From Ochotona curzoniae (lineage: Eukaryota > Chordata > Mammalia > Lagomorpha > Ochotonidae): 64,000 nucleotides of DNA. The notes under the pieces were generated by a model. It ran no database searches. It had not been told where the DNA came from and saw only the letters and a list, made by a program, of their open reading frames with translations. Numbering within the stretch: the stretch's first letter is position 1; the number at the start of each line of letters is the position of its first letter. The DNA lies in assembly GCF_017591425.1 (NCBI RefSeq), contig NW_024465777.1, positions 5,952,001 to 6,016,000 of the forward strand, read 5' to 3'. A program made the position numbers and the translations under genes. This document shows positions 10,739 through 20,859 of the stretch, piece by piece.

Positions 10739-11070
10739 TTGTTTTTTTTTAATTTATTTATTTTATTACAAAGCCAGGCATACGAGAAGAGGAAAAAGAG
10801 AAAGGAAGATCTTCTGTCCGATGATTTCCTCCCCAAGTGACCGCAACGGCTGATGCTGCGCCAATCCGAAGCCAGGAACTAGGAACATCCTCCAGGTCTC
10901 CCACACAGGTGCAGGTCCCAAGGCTTTGGGCCTTCCTTGACTGCTTTCCCAGGCCACAAGCAGGGAGCTGGATAGAAGTGGAGCTTCTGGGATTAGAATT
11001 GGCACCCATATGGGATCCCCATGTGTTCAAGGCAAGAACTTTAGCTGCTAGGCCACGGAGGCAGGCCCAA
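10739..11070 (-). repeat. Pika-type CSINE, antisense, with target-site duplication
   Basis: Flanked by a 16-base duplication, ATATTGACTGTTATAA, at 10723-10738 and 11071-11086. Confidence 0.9.
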
Positions 11071-11168
11071 ATATTGACTGTTATAAATGTTACCTGTATT
11101 CATTGTATTGATTTGCCATACTTATTATAGTTCATTGATTCATTTTGGACTTTCAGTTTGATTTGCTT

Positions 11169-11492
11169 TTTTAAAGATTTATTTATTTTTTATTGCAAAG
11201 TCAGATATATATATAGAGGAGGAGAGACAGAAAAGAAGATTTTCTATCTGATGATTCACTCCCTAAGTGACCGCAACTGCTGGAGCTGAGCCAATCCAAA
11301 GCCAAGAGTCAGGAGTTTCATCTGGGTCTCCCGTGCAGATGCAGGGTCCCTAGGCCTTGGACCATTCTCTACTGCTGCCTTCCCAGGCCACAAACAAGAA
11401 GCTGGATGGGAAGTGGAGCATCCAGGACATGAACTTTCATTCAGTGAGATTCTGGCACTTACAAGCTGAGGATTCAGCGATTGAGCCATCAC
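11169..11492 (-). repeat. CSINE, antisense, interrupted near its head
   Basis: Antisense tail TTTAAAGATTTATTTATTTTTTATTGC to CAGCGATTGAGCCATCAC, where a younger SINE enters. Confidence 0.85.
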
Positions 11493-11831
11493 TCTTTTTT
11501 TAAAAAGATTTATTTATTTATTTTTATTGGAAAAGCAGATATACAGAGAGGAGGAGAGACAGAGAGGAAGATCTTCCATCCACTGATTCACTCCCAAAAT
11601 GACCACAATGACTGGTGCTGCGCCGATCTGAAGCCAGGAGCCAGAGTTTCCTCCAGGTCTCCCACACAGGTGCAGGGTCCCAAAGCTTTGGGCCGTCCTC
11701 GACTGCTTTCCCAAGCTACAAACAGGGAGCTGGATGGGAAGTGGAGCTGCCAGGATTAGAACTGGTGCTCATATGGGATTTCGGCGCATTCAAGGCGAGG
11801 ACTTTAGCTGCTAGGCTACTGTGCCAGGCCC
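11493..11831 (-). repeat. Pika-type CSINE inserted in another antisense CSINE
   Basis: The duplication TGAGCCATCAC is at 11482-11492 and 11832-11842. Both copies are antisense, giving a direct tandem look that is really nested insertion. Confidence 0.88.
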
Positions 11832-11866
11832 TGAGCCATCACATTAAAAAATCATCTTTATTTAGG

Positions 11867-12168
11867 GGCTGGTGTTGTGTTGGGTTAAAACTACCTATGA
11901 TGCTGGCTTCCCTTATGAGCACTGATTTAAGTGCTGGCTGCCCCACTTCCCAATCCAATTCCCTGCTAATGAGCCTAGGAAAGCAGCTAAAGATGACCCA
12001 AGTGTTTTGGCTCCTGCCACTCTGTGGGAAATTTTGATTCCCAGCCTGGCTTCTACCTGACCTAGACCCAGTGTCTGTGACCAGTAAGGGAGTGAACCAA
12101 TGGATGAAAGAACTGTCTTGTTCCCTCTGTCACTTTGCCTTTCAAATAAGTAAATAAATTGAAATCTT
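11867..12168 (+). repeat. Older CSINE, sense
   Basis: AGGGGCTGGTGTTGTGTTGGGTTAAA head to the CTTTCAAATAAGTAAATAAATTG tail. Confidence 0.75.
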
Positions 12169-12174
12169 TCTCCC

Positions 12175-12230
12175 CCATACAAGGTCTTGATACATGTAAG
12201 GCAAGGATTTATCCACTAGGCTGTGGTACT
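12175..12230 (-). repeat. CSINE head fragment, antisense
   Basis: TACATGTAAGGCAAGGATTTATCCACTAGGCTGTGGTAC corresponds to an antisense CSINE head only. Confidence 0.6.
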
Positions 12231-12271
12231 TGACTGTATGCAATATTTTTGTTCCTATTAAAAAAAACCCC

Positions 12272-12540
12272 ATAAGTGGGCATTGTGGTACAACGGGCTA
12301 AGCTGTTGTCTGCAACACCAACATCCGATATCAGAGCCTTGGTCTGAGTCCCACTGCTCCACTTCCAGTTTTAATTTCTTGCCAATACATTTTGGAAAAT
12401 AACAGTATATGGGCCCCTGCCACCCATGTAGGAATTGTGAATTGAGTTTTGAGATTCCTGGCTTTGGATTAGCCCAGCAATGATCCTTATGGTCTTCGGG
12501 TTTTTCTCTGCTTTTCACATAGAAAAAATTCTTTTAAAAG
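12272..12540 (+). repeat. Older CSINE, sense, diverged
   Basis: GTGGGCATTGTGGTACAACGGGCTAAG head and CACTGCTCCACTTCC body. The tail is degraded. Confidence 0.7.
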
Positions 12541-12551
12541 ATTAGTGTTAC

Positions 12552-12873
12552 ACCCGGCACTGTAGCCTAACAGCTGGAGTCCCCGTCTTGAACGCACCAG
12601 GATCCCATATGGATGCCAGTTCTAATCCCAGCAGCCCCACATCCTATCCAGCTCCCTGCTTGTGGCTTGGGAAAGCAGTCGAAGACAGCCCAAAGTGTTG
12701 GGACCCACGTGGGAGACCCTAAAGAGGCTCCGGGCTCCTGGCTTCGAATTGGCTCAGCTCTGGCCGTTGTGGCCATTTGGGGAGTAAATCAACAAACGGA
12801 AGATCTTCCTGTCTCTCCTCCTCTCTGTATATCTGACTTTCCAATGAAAATAAATAAATTTTTCTTTTTTAAC
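12552..12873 (+). repeat. Pika-type CSINE, sense
   Basis: Full-length, with a short imperfect duplication around ATTAGTGTTAC (12541-12551) and ACTAGTGTTAC (12872-12882). Confidence 0.85.
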
Positions 12874-12882
12874 TAGTGTTAC

Positions 12883-13249
12883 TTGTGTGGTATGTTTTTG
12901 CTACTGAGCGTACGTGAAATCCATGCCCTCCGAGTTGCCTGTGCTTTGCTAGTCATGGTAACCATGCTGGTACTTTACGTGTGATGTACTTGCAATCAGA
13001 GAATATTGGCACCCGCATCTGCTAGCTGAGAGTGAAGAGAAAACTGGACACACAAATTTTCTGTTTCTGTTGTTCAAAGTCACAGCTACTAAGTGGTACA
13101 GACTGAATTTCTACCCTGGTGGTCTGTCTCCAAAATCCAGCTTTTTAAACACCATGCAGCTGCTGTGTTTCACGCCTTCAATCCCCTGATATAGGAGCCT
13201 GAGTTGTGCTCAGCTCTCCACTGCCATTAAAAAAAAAAAAAAAAAAAAA
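12883..13249. other. Unique sequence with MIR scrap and A-run
   Basis: Probable antisense MIR near 13068-13165 (CAAAGTCACAGCTACTAAGTGG) and an A-run of about 20 bases at 13229-13248. No gene. Confidence 0.5.
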
Positions 13250-13525
13250 CCTGTTAAAGTAAGCAACTTTGTACATTGATGTGAAACCACCTCTGCATCA
13301 TTTAGCTATGGCATACTTGATTTTGCTAGATATTGTCATAGCACTTTTCAGAATCATAGTATTATTACATTTCTATTTCAATGTGTAAGAACTCATACCC
13401 ACATTTTCACCAATCCTGATGTTATCTTTCTCTTTTTTGTCAGTTCGTTAGATGCAAAGCAGCAGTCTTTGTTTTTATTTGCATTGATCTGATTAAATTT
13501 CAGGCCTTTCTTGTTGCCTTTTTTT
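13250..13525 (-). repeat. Old L1 fragment, antisense, segment 1
   Basis: CTCATACCCACATTTTCACCAATCCTGATGTT and TTTGCATTGATCTGATTA resemble the antisense 3' part of old mammalian L1s. The element continues past inserted SINEs at 13746 and 16080. Confidence 0.55.
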
Positions 13526-13527
13526 TT

Positions 13528-13745
13528 TAAAAGACTTACAGAGAGAGGGCGATAGAGGAATCTTCCATCTGCTGGTTCACTCCCCAAATTACAACAGTCA
13601 GGGCCTGGTCAAAGTTAGGAGCCGAGAACCTCATCTAGGTCTCCTACATGCTTGGCAAGAGCCCAGGGCCTTGGGCCATTTCCCACTGCTCTCCAAGGCA
13701 CGTTTGGGGAGCTGGATTGGAAGGGAAGCAGCTGGGACTTGAGGC
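13528..13745 (-). repeat. Older CSINE, antisense, within the L1
   Basis: CTTACAGAGAGAGGGCGATAG tail side to AGCAGCTGGGACTTGAGGC. It lacks the outer head. Confidence 0.7.
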
Positions 13746-13870
13746 ATATAGAATGTTGATATCACAGAACTAGACTTTGAATTCCTGCTTTGTTGGTTTG
13801 TAGGAATCTTTGTATATTCTAGATATCGACCCTTTGTTTTAAACATTGCAAATACCAGGATATGCAAAAC
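13746..13870 (-). repeat. Old L1 fragment, antisense, segment 2
   Basis: GGAATCTTTGTATATTCTAGATATCGACCCTTTG is the conserved antisense L1 phrase (TTTGTAGATTCTGGATATTAGCCCTTTG in other mammals), continuing 13250-13525. Confidence 0.65.
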
Positions 13871-13871
13871 C

Positions 13872-14055
13872 AACATTCCGTATGGGCACCATGTCAGTGT
13901 GCCTGGGGAGGCAGCAGTGATAACTCAATTACTTGTGTTACCCACATGGGAGACTGAAGTGTAATTCCAGCTCCTAGATTCCATTTTCCCCGGATCTTTT
14001 CATGTGAAAAGTGAACCAGTGGTCGGAAAAAAATCTGTCTCTCTAATTGCTTTTC
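13872..14055 (+). repeat. Older CSINE, sense, first part
   Basis: Body and tail side up to AATCTGTCTCTCTAATTGC, interrupted at 14056. The last bases resume at 14390. Confidence 0.7.
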
Positions 14056-14389
14056 TTTTTTTTTGTGAAGATTTATTTATTTATTGGAAAGTCAGATATA
14101 CAGAGAGGAGGAGAGACAGAGAGGAAGATCTTCCGTCCGATGATTTACTCCCCAAGTGAGCACAACAGCCGATGCTATGCCAATCCGAAGCCAGGAGTCA
14201 GGAGCTTCCTCCGGGTCTCCCACATGGGTGCAGGGTTCCAAAGCCTTAGGCCGTTCTCGACTGCTTTCCCAGAACACAAGTAGGGAGCTGAATGGGAGGT
14301 GGAGCTGCTGGGATTAGAACCAGCGCTCATATGGGATCCTGGTGTGTTCAAGGTGAGGATTTTAGCCGCTAGGCCACACTGCCGGGCCC
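14056..14389 (-). repeat. Pika-type CSINE inserted in an older CSINE tail
   Basis: The duplication TCTAATTGCTTTTC at 14042-14055 and TCTAATTGCCTTTC at 14390-14403 differs by one base. The guest is full length. Confidence 0.9.
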
Positions 14390-14425
14390 TCTAATTGCCT
14401 TTCAAAATAATACATAAATATTTTT
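14390..14425 (+). repeat. Older CSINE tail, continuation of 13872-14055
   Basis: CTCTAATTGCCTTTCAAAATAATACATAAAT tail after the nested SINE. Confidence 0.7.
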
Positions 14426-14526
14426 AAAAATAAAAATATTTTCTTTCTAACTTTGTGCACAAATGTAATTAATTATATGGCTCCAATTTTTAAAATCTTA
14501 AAATTTGGTGGAGAGAGGGGAGGAGA

Positions 14527-14840
14527 AATTGGCGCCATGGCATAGCAAGTTAATCCTCTGCCTGTGGTGCAGGCATCCCATATGGGGGCTGGTTTGAGTC
14601 CTGGTTATTCCATTTCCAATCCAGTTTCCTTCTAGTGGCCCAGGAAAGCAAGGGAGGATAGTCAAAGTGTTTGGGTCCTTGTACCCATGTGGGAAACCCA
14701 GAAGAAGTTCCTGGCTGCTGGCTCCAGACTGATCCAGCTCCTGCTGTTGTGGACATTTGAGGAATGAACCAGCAGATGGAAGATCTCTTTCTCTCTGCTT
14801 TCTTTCTAACTCTGCATTAAAAAAAAATTTTTTTTAAATA
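14527..14840 (+). repeat. Older CSINE, sense
   Basis: TTGGCGCCATGGCATAGCAAGTTAATCC head to an A/T-run tail. Confidence 0.8.
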
Positions 14841-14888
14841 TTAGGAGGAGGTATCACTGTTGCATGGTTAATTAAGATGCTACCTGTA

Positions 14889-15204
14889 GAGCCTGGCGCG
14901 GTCATCTAGTGGCTAGAATCCTCATGAGCCAGGATCCCATAGGGGCACTGGTTCTAATCCCTGCAGCCCAACTTCCCATCCAGCTCTCTGCTTGTGGCCT
15001 GGGAAAGCAGTGGAGGACGGCCCAAAGCCTTGGGACCCTGCAATCCGTGTGGGAGACCTGGAGGAAGCTTCTGGCTCTTGGCACGGCACTACCTGTTGCA
15101 CTCACTTGGGGAGTGAATCATCAGACGGAAGATCTTCCTCTCTGTCTCTCCTCTTCTCTATATACCTGACTTTCCAATAAAAATAAATAAATCTTCACAA
15201 AAAA
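14889..15204 (+). repeat. Pika-type CSINE, sense
   Basis: AGCCTGGCGCGGTCATCTAGTGG head to the AATAAATAAATCTTC tail. Short duplication ACCTGTAG at both ends (14881-14888 and about 15205-15212). Confidence 0.88.
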
Positions 15205-15212
15205 ACCTGTAG

Positions 15213-15262
15213 TTGCTGCATGCCTTATGGCCACTGGTTAAAGTCTCAGCTGCTCCACTTTT
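15213..15262 (+). repeat. Older CSINE, first part (split)
   Basis: Sense head remains up to AGCTGCTCCACTTTT, then a younger SINE. It resumes at 15592. Confidence 0.75.
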
Positions 15263-15591
15263 TTTTTTTTAAGATTTATTTTTATTATTTTTTTATTGGA
15301 AAGGCTGATATACAGAGAGGAGAGACAGAGAGGAAGATCTTCCGTCTGATGATTCACTCCCCAAGTGAGCGCAATGGCCGATACTATGCCGATCTGAAGC
15401 CAGGAGCCTCTTCTGGGTCTCCCACACGGGTGCAGGGTCCCAAAGCTTTGGGCCGTCCTCGACTGCTTTCCCGGGCCACAGGCAGGGAGCTGGAAGGGAA
15501 GCAGGGCCGCCGGGATAGAACCGGCGCCCATATGGGATTCCAGGAGTGCAAGGCAAGGACCTTAACCACTTGCGTCACCGCGCCGGGCCCA
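15263..15591 (-). repeat. Young CSINE (GTGGCGCAGTGG subfamily) nested in an older CSINE
   Basis: Antisense copy. The duplication AGCTGCTCCACTTTT is at about 15248-15262 and 15592-15606. The cut site is the CCACTTTT motif of the host SINE, the same site used at 23.35 kb. Confidence 0.9.
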
Positions 15592-15790
15592 AGCTGCTCC
15601 ACTTTTGATCCAGCTTCTTACACTCATGTGCCTAGGAAAGCAGCAGAGGATGGCCCAAGCCCTGGCTTCTGTCTGAGGCTCGCCCAATGCTGGCTGTTGC
15701 AGCTTTTGGGGAGTGAACCAGCAGATGAAAGCCCTCTCTGAATCTCATTCTCAGTAACTCTTCCTTTCAAATAAAAATAAAATACAGAAC
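15592..15790 (+). repeat. Older CSINE, second part
   Basis: Continues GATCCAGCTTCTTACACTC to the CTTTCAAATAAAAATAAAAT tail. Confidence 0.75.
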
Positions 15791-15799
15791 TTCACAGAT

Positions 15800-16078
15800 T
15801 TTTTAATTTTAATTTTAATTTATTTATTTTTCACTTTTTACACATTTGACAGAGTTCCCATCCTCTCTCCAAATGTCTATAACAGCTGCAGCCCAACCCC
15901 AGATGCCCAGGCCGGTGGCAGGGACCCAGCTGGTTGAGTTATCACTTGCTGCCTCTCACAGCATCAGCAGGAAGCTACTGTCAGGACCCAGAACCAGGAC
16001 TCGAACACACGAACTCTTCTAATGGAGACAGCTGTGCTCAGCAGAGTCTTAACCACTAAACCAGATGTCCACCCCAGG
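15800..16078 (-). repeat. CSINE3-like SINE, antisense
   Basis: Ends with TCTTAACCACTAAACCAGATGTCC, antisense of the GCATTTGGTTTAGTGGTTAAGA head. Confidence 0.7.
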
Positions 16079-16079
16079 C

Positions 16080-16500
16080 ATTGACCTTATGGTTCAAATT
16101 TATTTTATTTGGACAGTCTTTATGTACCACTAGGACACAATTTTTTTTCCTACATTTTATTACATTATAGTTCAGCATTCTAATTTAGATCTTTAAGACA
16201 TTTGGAGTCCATCTTGTGTAAGGTTTCAAGTAAATCCCTTTGTTGTTTCTTCCCACGTTTTGCGGTCACCCTCTGGAAAGCGATCTTTCTGGTGCTTTGT
16301 GATGGTTTCCATTTTAGGCTTCACTTCTAAGCCTCTCCCCCTGGCCTTTTTGTTGTTTCATGAGCAGCGACACACTGTTTTATTATTGAGGCTTGGTGGC
16401 AGAGCCTGTTCTCCCTGTAGAGCAAGTGTCCCAACATTTCTCACCCTTCAAAATACACATTTACAGACCTTTATTCCTTCATATTCATTTTAGAGTATGT
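16080..16500 (-). repeat. Old L1 fragment, antisense, segment 3
   Basis: TAGATCTTTAAGACATTTGGAGTCCATCTTGTG and ACACTGTTTTATTATTGAGGCTT match antisense L1 order after the segment ending at 13870, so one L1 has been split by several SINEs. Confidence 0.55.
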
Positions 16501-16530
16501 TTTAGTTGATCAACATTCTTACTGGAATTT

Positions 16531-16860
16531 TTAAAAAAGATTTAATTATTTTTATTGGAAAGTCAGATATACAGAGAGGAGGAGAGACAGAGAGGAAGAT
16601 CTTCCATCCAATGATTCACTCCCCAAGTAACCGCAATGGCCAATGCTATGCCGACCCGAAACTAGGATCCAGGAACTTCCTCCATGTCTCCCACACAGGT
16701 GCAGGGTCCCAAGGCTTTGGGCCATCCTTGACTGCTTTCCCAGGCCACAAGCAGGGAGGTGGATGGGAAGTGCAGCTGCTGGGATTAGAACCAGTGCCCA
16801 TATTGTATCCTGGTGTGTTCAGGGCGGAGACTTTAGCTGCTAGGCCACACCGCCGGGCCC
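16531..16860 (-). repeat. Pika-type CSINE, antisense
   Basis: Full length from AAAAAAGATTTAATTATTTTTATTGG to GGCCACACCGCCGGGCCC. Confidence 0.9.
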
Positions 16861-17139
16861 CTTGCTCAAATTTTTAATGGAATATTGCTTGAATGTGTAT
16901 AATTTAATTTGGGGAAGAATTGACATCTTTTTCCAGAGCACTCCCTCCCAGGATTCAGTGTGGCTAGTTAGCTTTATTTCTCTCACATCTCCACTAAGAA
17001 GTCAAAGTTTTCCTGACCAAAACCCCAAAATTTAGGAGCTCACTCCCATCACTCTCTATCATTTTGTATTATTTAATTTTCAGTAGTTTTTATTACTACT
17101 TGATTATTTACTCACTATTTCTTTGTTAGATGTAAAATT

Positions 17140-17445
17140 CAGGGGATAGTGTTGTGGTACAATGGGTTAGGATACCGCGTGAGATTCCAACATCAGAACT
17201 CTGGTTCAAGTCCCAGTGGTCTTGTGCCCAAGGTATTCCCTGCTGATGCACCTGGGAAGGCAGTGTAGCGCGGGCCCTAATACTCGGGGCTCTTTCCACC
17301 CAGGCGGGAGACTTGCATGCGGCTCCAGCCTTTGGCCTGGCCCAAATCTGACTGCTGCTGCCATTTGGGGAATGACCTACTGGGATGGACGAGCTCTCTC
17401 TTGTCATTTTGCTCTCCTATAAATACATGTTTGATTTTTTTTTTT
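17140..17445 (+). repeat. Older CSINE, sense
   Basis: GGGATAGTGTTGTGGTACAATGGGTTAGG head to the ATAAATACATG tail and a T-run. Confidence 0.75.
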
Positions 17446-17533
17446 TTGCTTGACAAATTTCTTTGGCATTGCTCTTAAACTAATTACTATAGAGCAATAC
17501 CCATTAAATTATACCTGTGTGTTAGTCTACTAT

Positions 17534-17700
17534 CTGTTTTTACAAATAAAGCTTTATTGGAACACATGCACATTCATGTTGTCTGTGGCTGCTTTTGTGC
17601 TACGACACAGATCTGAGTAGCTACATCAGAAACCATGTGATCTGCAAAGTGGAAAACACTGACTGGCTTTTAACTGAAAAAAAAAATTGCCAGCCTTTGC
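17534..17700. repeat. hAT-type DNA transposon fossil (MER class)
   Basis: ACAAATAAAGCTTTATTGGAACAC, then TGTCTGTGGCTGCTTTTGTGCTAC, then ATCTGCAAAGTGG, then AAAAATTGCCAGCC. This is the order of a widespread non-autonomous mammalian hAT element. The exact family name is not given because I cannot align it. Confidence 0.6.
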
Positions 17701-17744
17701 AATACACTATAATTGCTATTATAGAAAATATTATATTTTTATTA

Positions 17745-17897
17745 GATCAACTCAGCTCTGGCCATTGCAGCCGCTTGGGGAGTGAATCAACAGACAGAAG
17801 ATTTTCCTCTCTCTCTCTTTCTCTTTCTATTCTCCTCCTCCTCTCTGTATATCTGACTTCCCAATAAAATTAAAATAAATCTTAAAAAAAAAAAAAG
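17745..17897 (+). repeat. Pika-type CSINE, 3' part only
   Basis: Begins inside the body (ATCAACTCAGCTCTGGCCATTGC) and ends in an A-tail. 5'-truncated. Confidence 0.8.
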
Positions 17898-19110
17898 CCT
17901 GGCTTGGAGTATTGTTCAAGCTATTCTCCTTCTATCCTTTGAAGAGTTACTCAAAGACCTCTGTTGACTTAAATGAGTTGTCTGTCTTGTCTTATGTTCA
18001 TTTGCTCTCTATTTTTGAGGCAACCAAGGTGGTCCACACTTGCAACGCATGCTCCAAGATCGGACCATGTGTCTATGTGATTGTCTGTGAGGTCAGCAAT
18101 TGAATTCAGCAGTCTAGCTGGGGAGACCCCTAAGAAACTTCACCTCCACAGGTTCTCAGACCTTGCTCTTGTGTGTGCCAGCAAGTACAGGGTTAGGCTC
18201 AGCCTGCCCCCTACACCAGCCAATACAGGTGCAGCTGCCTGGCCAGTCCTGCCCTCAGCTTTGACTCTCATACATACTGGCAAAAACTGTGATCTAGTTC
18301 AGCTCAGCCAGCCCCCAGGTGGAGCTCTCACATGCACACAGTAGGTGCTGCAGCCTACTTGGGGCACCCTGAAGAACCCTATCAGGCCTGCCCAGCCTCA
18401 CTTTTCTATGTGTTGGCAGGTGCTGTAGCCCAGCCCAGTCCAGCTCACTCCCAGCCCTACCTCTCACACACATCAGTGGGTGCTGTGGCCTGGTAAGATC
18501 ATTCCTTAAGATACCCTACCTGCCCTGGTTTTCACATGTGCTGCAGCCCAGCTAAGTGTGGCCTGGCACTGGCATTCACTGGCGGGTGCTTCGGCCTCGC
18601 CAAGCCTGCCTGCCACCAGTCCTAGCTCTTGCCGGAGGGTGTACCCTGGCCTGGCTCACATCCAGCTGTGGCTCTTGCATGAACCTTCAGGTGCCTTGGC
18701 CTGACCCCGGGAGGCCCTCTGGATTCCCGCATCTATTCCACTCCATCTCAGCTCCCTGGATCACCTACAGGTATAGTGGCCTGTCCGTGAAATCCCTTAG
18801 GAATCATTTTATACGTGTCAAACAAACCTTCAGTGGCCCCATTTCAACTTGTCCCCAGTCCCCTGGTTCTGGACAATGTGTGACCCTCCCATGTGTGTGT
18901 GGCAGCAATGGCAGCAGGGCTACCCTGGCCTGTGTGCACCTAGGATGGGTTGGCAGGTGCTCTTGCCTCTCCCAAACCCCCAAACCTTAAAAATATGTAG
19001 GTAGCCATCCCAGCACATGGAAGTTGGCATTAACCAGGTCCAGAATGCCAGACAGCTGTTGGCTGATTTTCTGCCAGCAGTGTAACTCTTGCCTGGGTAC
19101 AAGGCAACCT
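17898..19110 (-). mobile_element. GC-rich degenerate-tandem retroposon, antisense copy
   Basis: From about 18.08 kb it contains GGGGAGACCCCTAAGAAACTTCACC, antisense of a segment at 9.72-9.75 kb. Repeated GGCAGGTGCTGTAGCCCAGCC-like units follow at about 18340, 18417, 18476, 18582, antisense of the unit of the 54-57 kb copy. The left part (17.9-18.05 kb) matches 63.06-63.12 plus 63.60-63.65 kb. No open frame with a known domain. Confidence 0.65.
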
Positions 19111-19660
19111 AGGCAGCTGCCCACAGCTGGGGAATGTGGTTAATTCTATGGATAAATTTTCTGCTGTTGCCTTGGTTGTACTCCTGAGGTAACTTCTATG
19201 CATCATATTTTTTAGATAAACTGTTGAATTTGGGTACCTATTATCTTATTTTGGATGTTTTCATTGTAATGTTCCTTAATTGCCACCCTAAGGCCTATTT
19301 GATGTGACTACTCCCTGTTTTTTTAACCTTCTGTGCGGGAACTACAATCCAAGCACTTAGCAATGGCTAAGATACAGGCCTTGTTTTTAATAGCTCCCAT
19401 TATAATGGCACAAACAGATTATACAATTTGTGTAATCATAAAAGCTTTGCCAATGTAAGACTCCTTCTCAAAGCAAATTTATCTTTTGCACTGACTAAGC
19501 GGTTTGTTTTCTTTCCTTTGAATATACCTCAATGCTCTTACTTATGTCTTATCTATCTCAATACCTTTCACCTTTGCCTTTTCTGCTTATCTCTGCTTAT
19601 GCTTCTCCTATACAAACAAGATAAAACAATGGAAAGCATATAATATAGTGGTTAAGAACC
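19111..19660. other. AT-rich non-coding stretch
   Basis: No gene or recognised repeat. Its composition differs from the flanking GC-rich retroposon. It could be part of that element or an unrelated old insertion. Confidence 0.35.
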
Positions 19661-19667
19661 CCAACTC

Positions 19668-19905
19668 TGGGTAAGCATTTGACCTAACAGTTAAGGCATT
19701 GGTCAAAGTGCCTGGGTTCGATGGCCAGCTCCACTCCTGACTCCAGCTTTCTGCAGCTGTAGACCCTGGGTGCTTCATGGGAGCCACAGATTGTGACCCT
19801 GGCCTCAGTTGGTGAAGGCAATTAGGGGATGAACCAATGCATGGGATTGCTTTCTCTCAGTCTCTCTCGAAAATAAAATAAAATAATAAATTAAAAAATA
19901 TTTTT
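19668..19905 (+). repeat. CSINE3-like SINE, sense
   Basis: GCATTTGACCTAACAGTTAAGGC head, GTGCCTGGGTTCGATGGCCAGC (B-box-like) and an AAATAAAATAAAATAATAAA tail. Confidence 0.75.
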
Positions 19906-19921
19906 AAAGAGTCAAGCTTGA

Positions 19922-20235
19922 GGACCCGACGCAGTAGCCTAGTGGCTAAAGTCCTCATCTTACACATGTCTGGATCCCATATTGGCACTGGTTCTAATCC
20001 CAGCAGCCCCGCTTCCCATCCTTTCCCATTCCCTGCTTATGACCTGGAAAAGCAATGGAGGACAGCCCAAAGCCTTGGAACCCTGCACCTGGAAGAGGCT
20101 CCAGGCTCCTGGCTTTAGATTGGCTCAGCTCCAGCCATTGCAGTCACTTGGGGAGCAAACCAGCAGATGGAGGGTATTTCTCTCTGTCTTTCATCCTCTC
20201 TGTATATCTGACTTTCCAATTAAAAAATATATATA
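19922..20235 (+). repeat. Pika-type CSINE, sense
   Basis: GACCCGACGCAGTAGCCTAGTGG head to the CTTTCCAATTAAAAAATATATAT tail. Confidence 0.88.
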
Positions 20236-20261
20236 TTTTTTAAATTCATACTTTAGAAATA

Positions 20262-20410
20262 GAGATTTCACTTCTAGCCTTGTCATTTAATAGGCATGTA
20301 ATATCTGTCTCCACTTTGCAGAGAATCCATTTCCTTCTCTGTCCATTGAGAATAATAATAATAGTGACACCTGTATCATGATAAACTGTGAAGGCTTTTG
20401 ACACAAGGCA
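20262..20410 (+). repeat. MIR-like fragment, sense
   Basis: CACTTTGCAGAGAATCC, CATTGAGAATAATAATAATAGTGACACC, typical of the 3' half of MIR. Confidence 0.5.
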
Positions 20411-20499
20411 CATGGGTCGCCAGCATTTTCCCTTCGCCTGAGATTATTCCTGGACAAGGTTCCTGAAGTCTCTCTCTCCCTCTGTCTGCGTGTGTATGT

Positions 20500-20590
20500 G
20501 TGTGATTTTTAAAAATTTGAAATGCAGAGCAACAGAGAAAAGGAGACAGACAGAAATGGTTCCATCATCAGCTACGTCCCCGGGCTCATT
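20500..20590 (-). repeat. Older CSINE tail fragment, antisense
   Basis: TTTGAAATGCAGAGCAACAGAGAAAAGGAGACAG followed by CATCATCAGCTACGTCCCC. Confidence 0.5.
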
Positions 20591-20760
20591 GTCAGGAAGC
20601 TGGACCAAAGCTGAGCGGTGGGGGCTGAGAGCAGCGCGTGCTGCTGAGAGCGGCTAAAGCGCGGCAGCCTCCCTAGCCGCAGCACGTCGCTGGCCGCCCA
20701 GTCCAGTCTGACCTGCGACGGCGGGTAAGAAGCACCCCTTGCCTCACTGTGCGCTGTGTG
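20591..20760 (+). other. Small CpG-rich patch with a consensus splice donor
   Basis: About 150 bases with unusual CpG density (GCGCGTGCTGC, GCGGCTAAAGCGCGGC, GCAGCACGTCGCTGGCCGCC, GCGACGGCGG) in an AT-rich intergenic region. It ends in GGCG|GGTAAGAAG. It could be a minor promoter or exon, or mutated SINE body. Confidence 0.35.
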
Positions 20761-20859
20761 CCCTGCCTGCAGTTTTTTGTGCATGCATTTTGGCTTCTAC
20801 TTTACCATTTAATATTCATCTGTGTCTTGGGAGATTATTGTAGCTCTCAGAAAATCTGC

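Noticed and set aside
15220..15741. 173-residue plus-strand frame
   Set aside because: Runs through nested CSINEs. No conserved domain.
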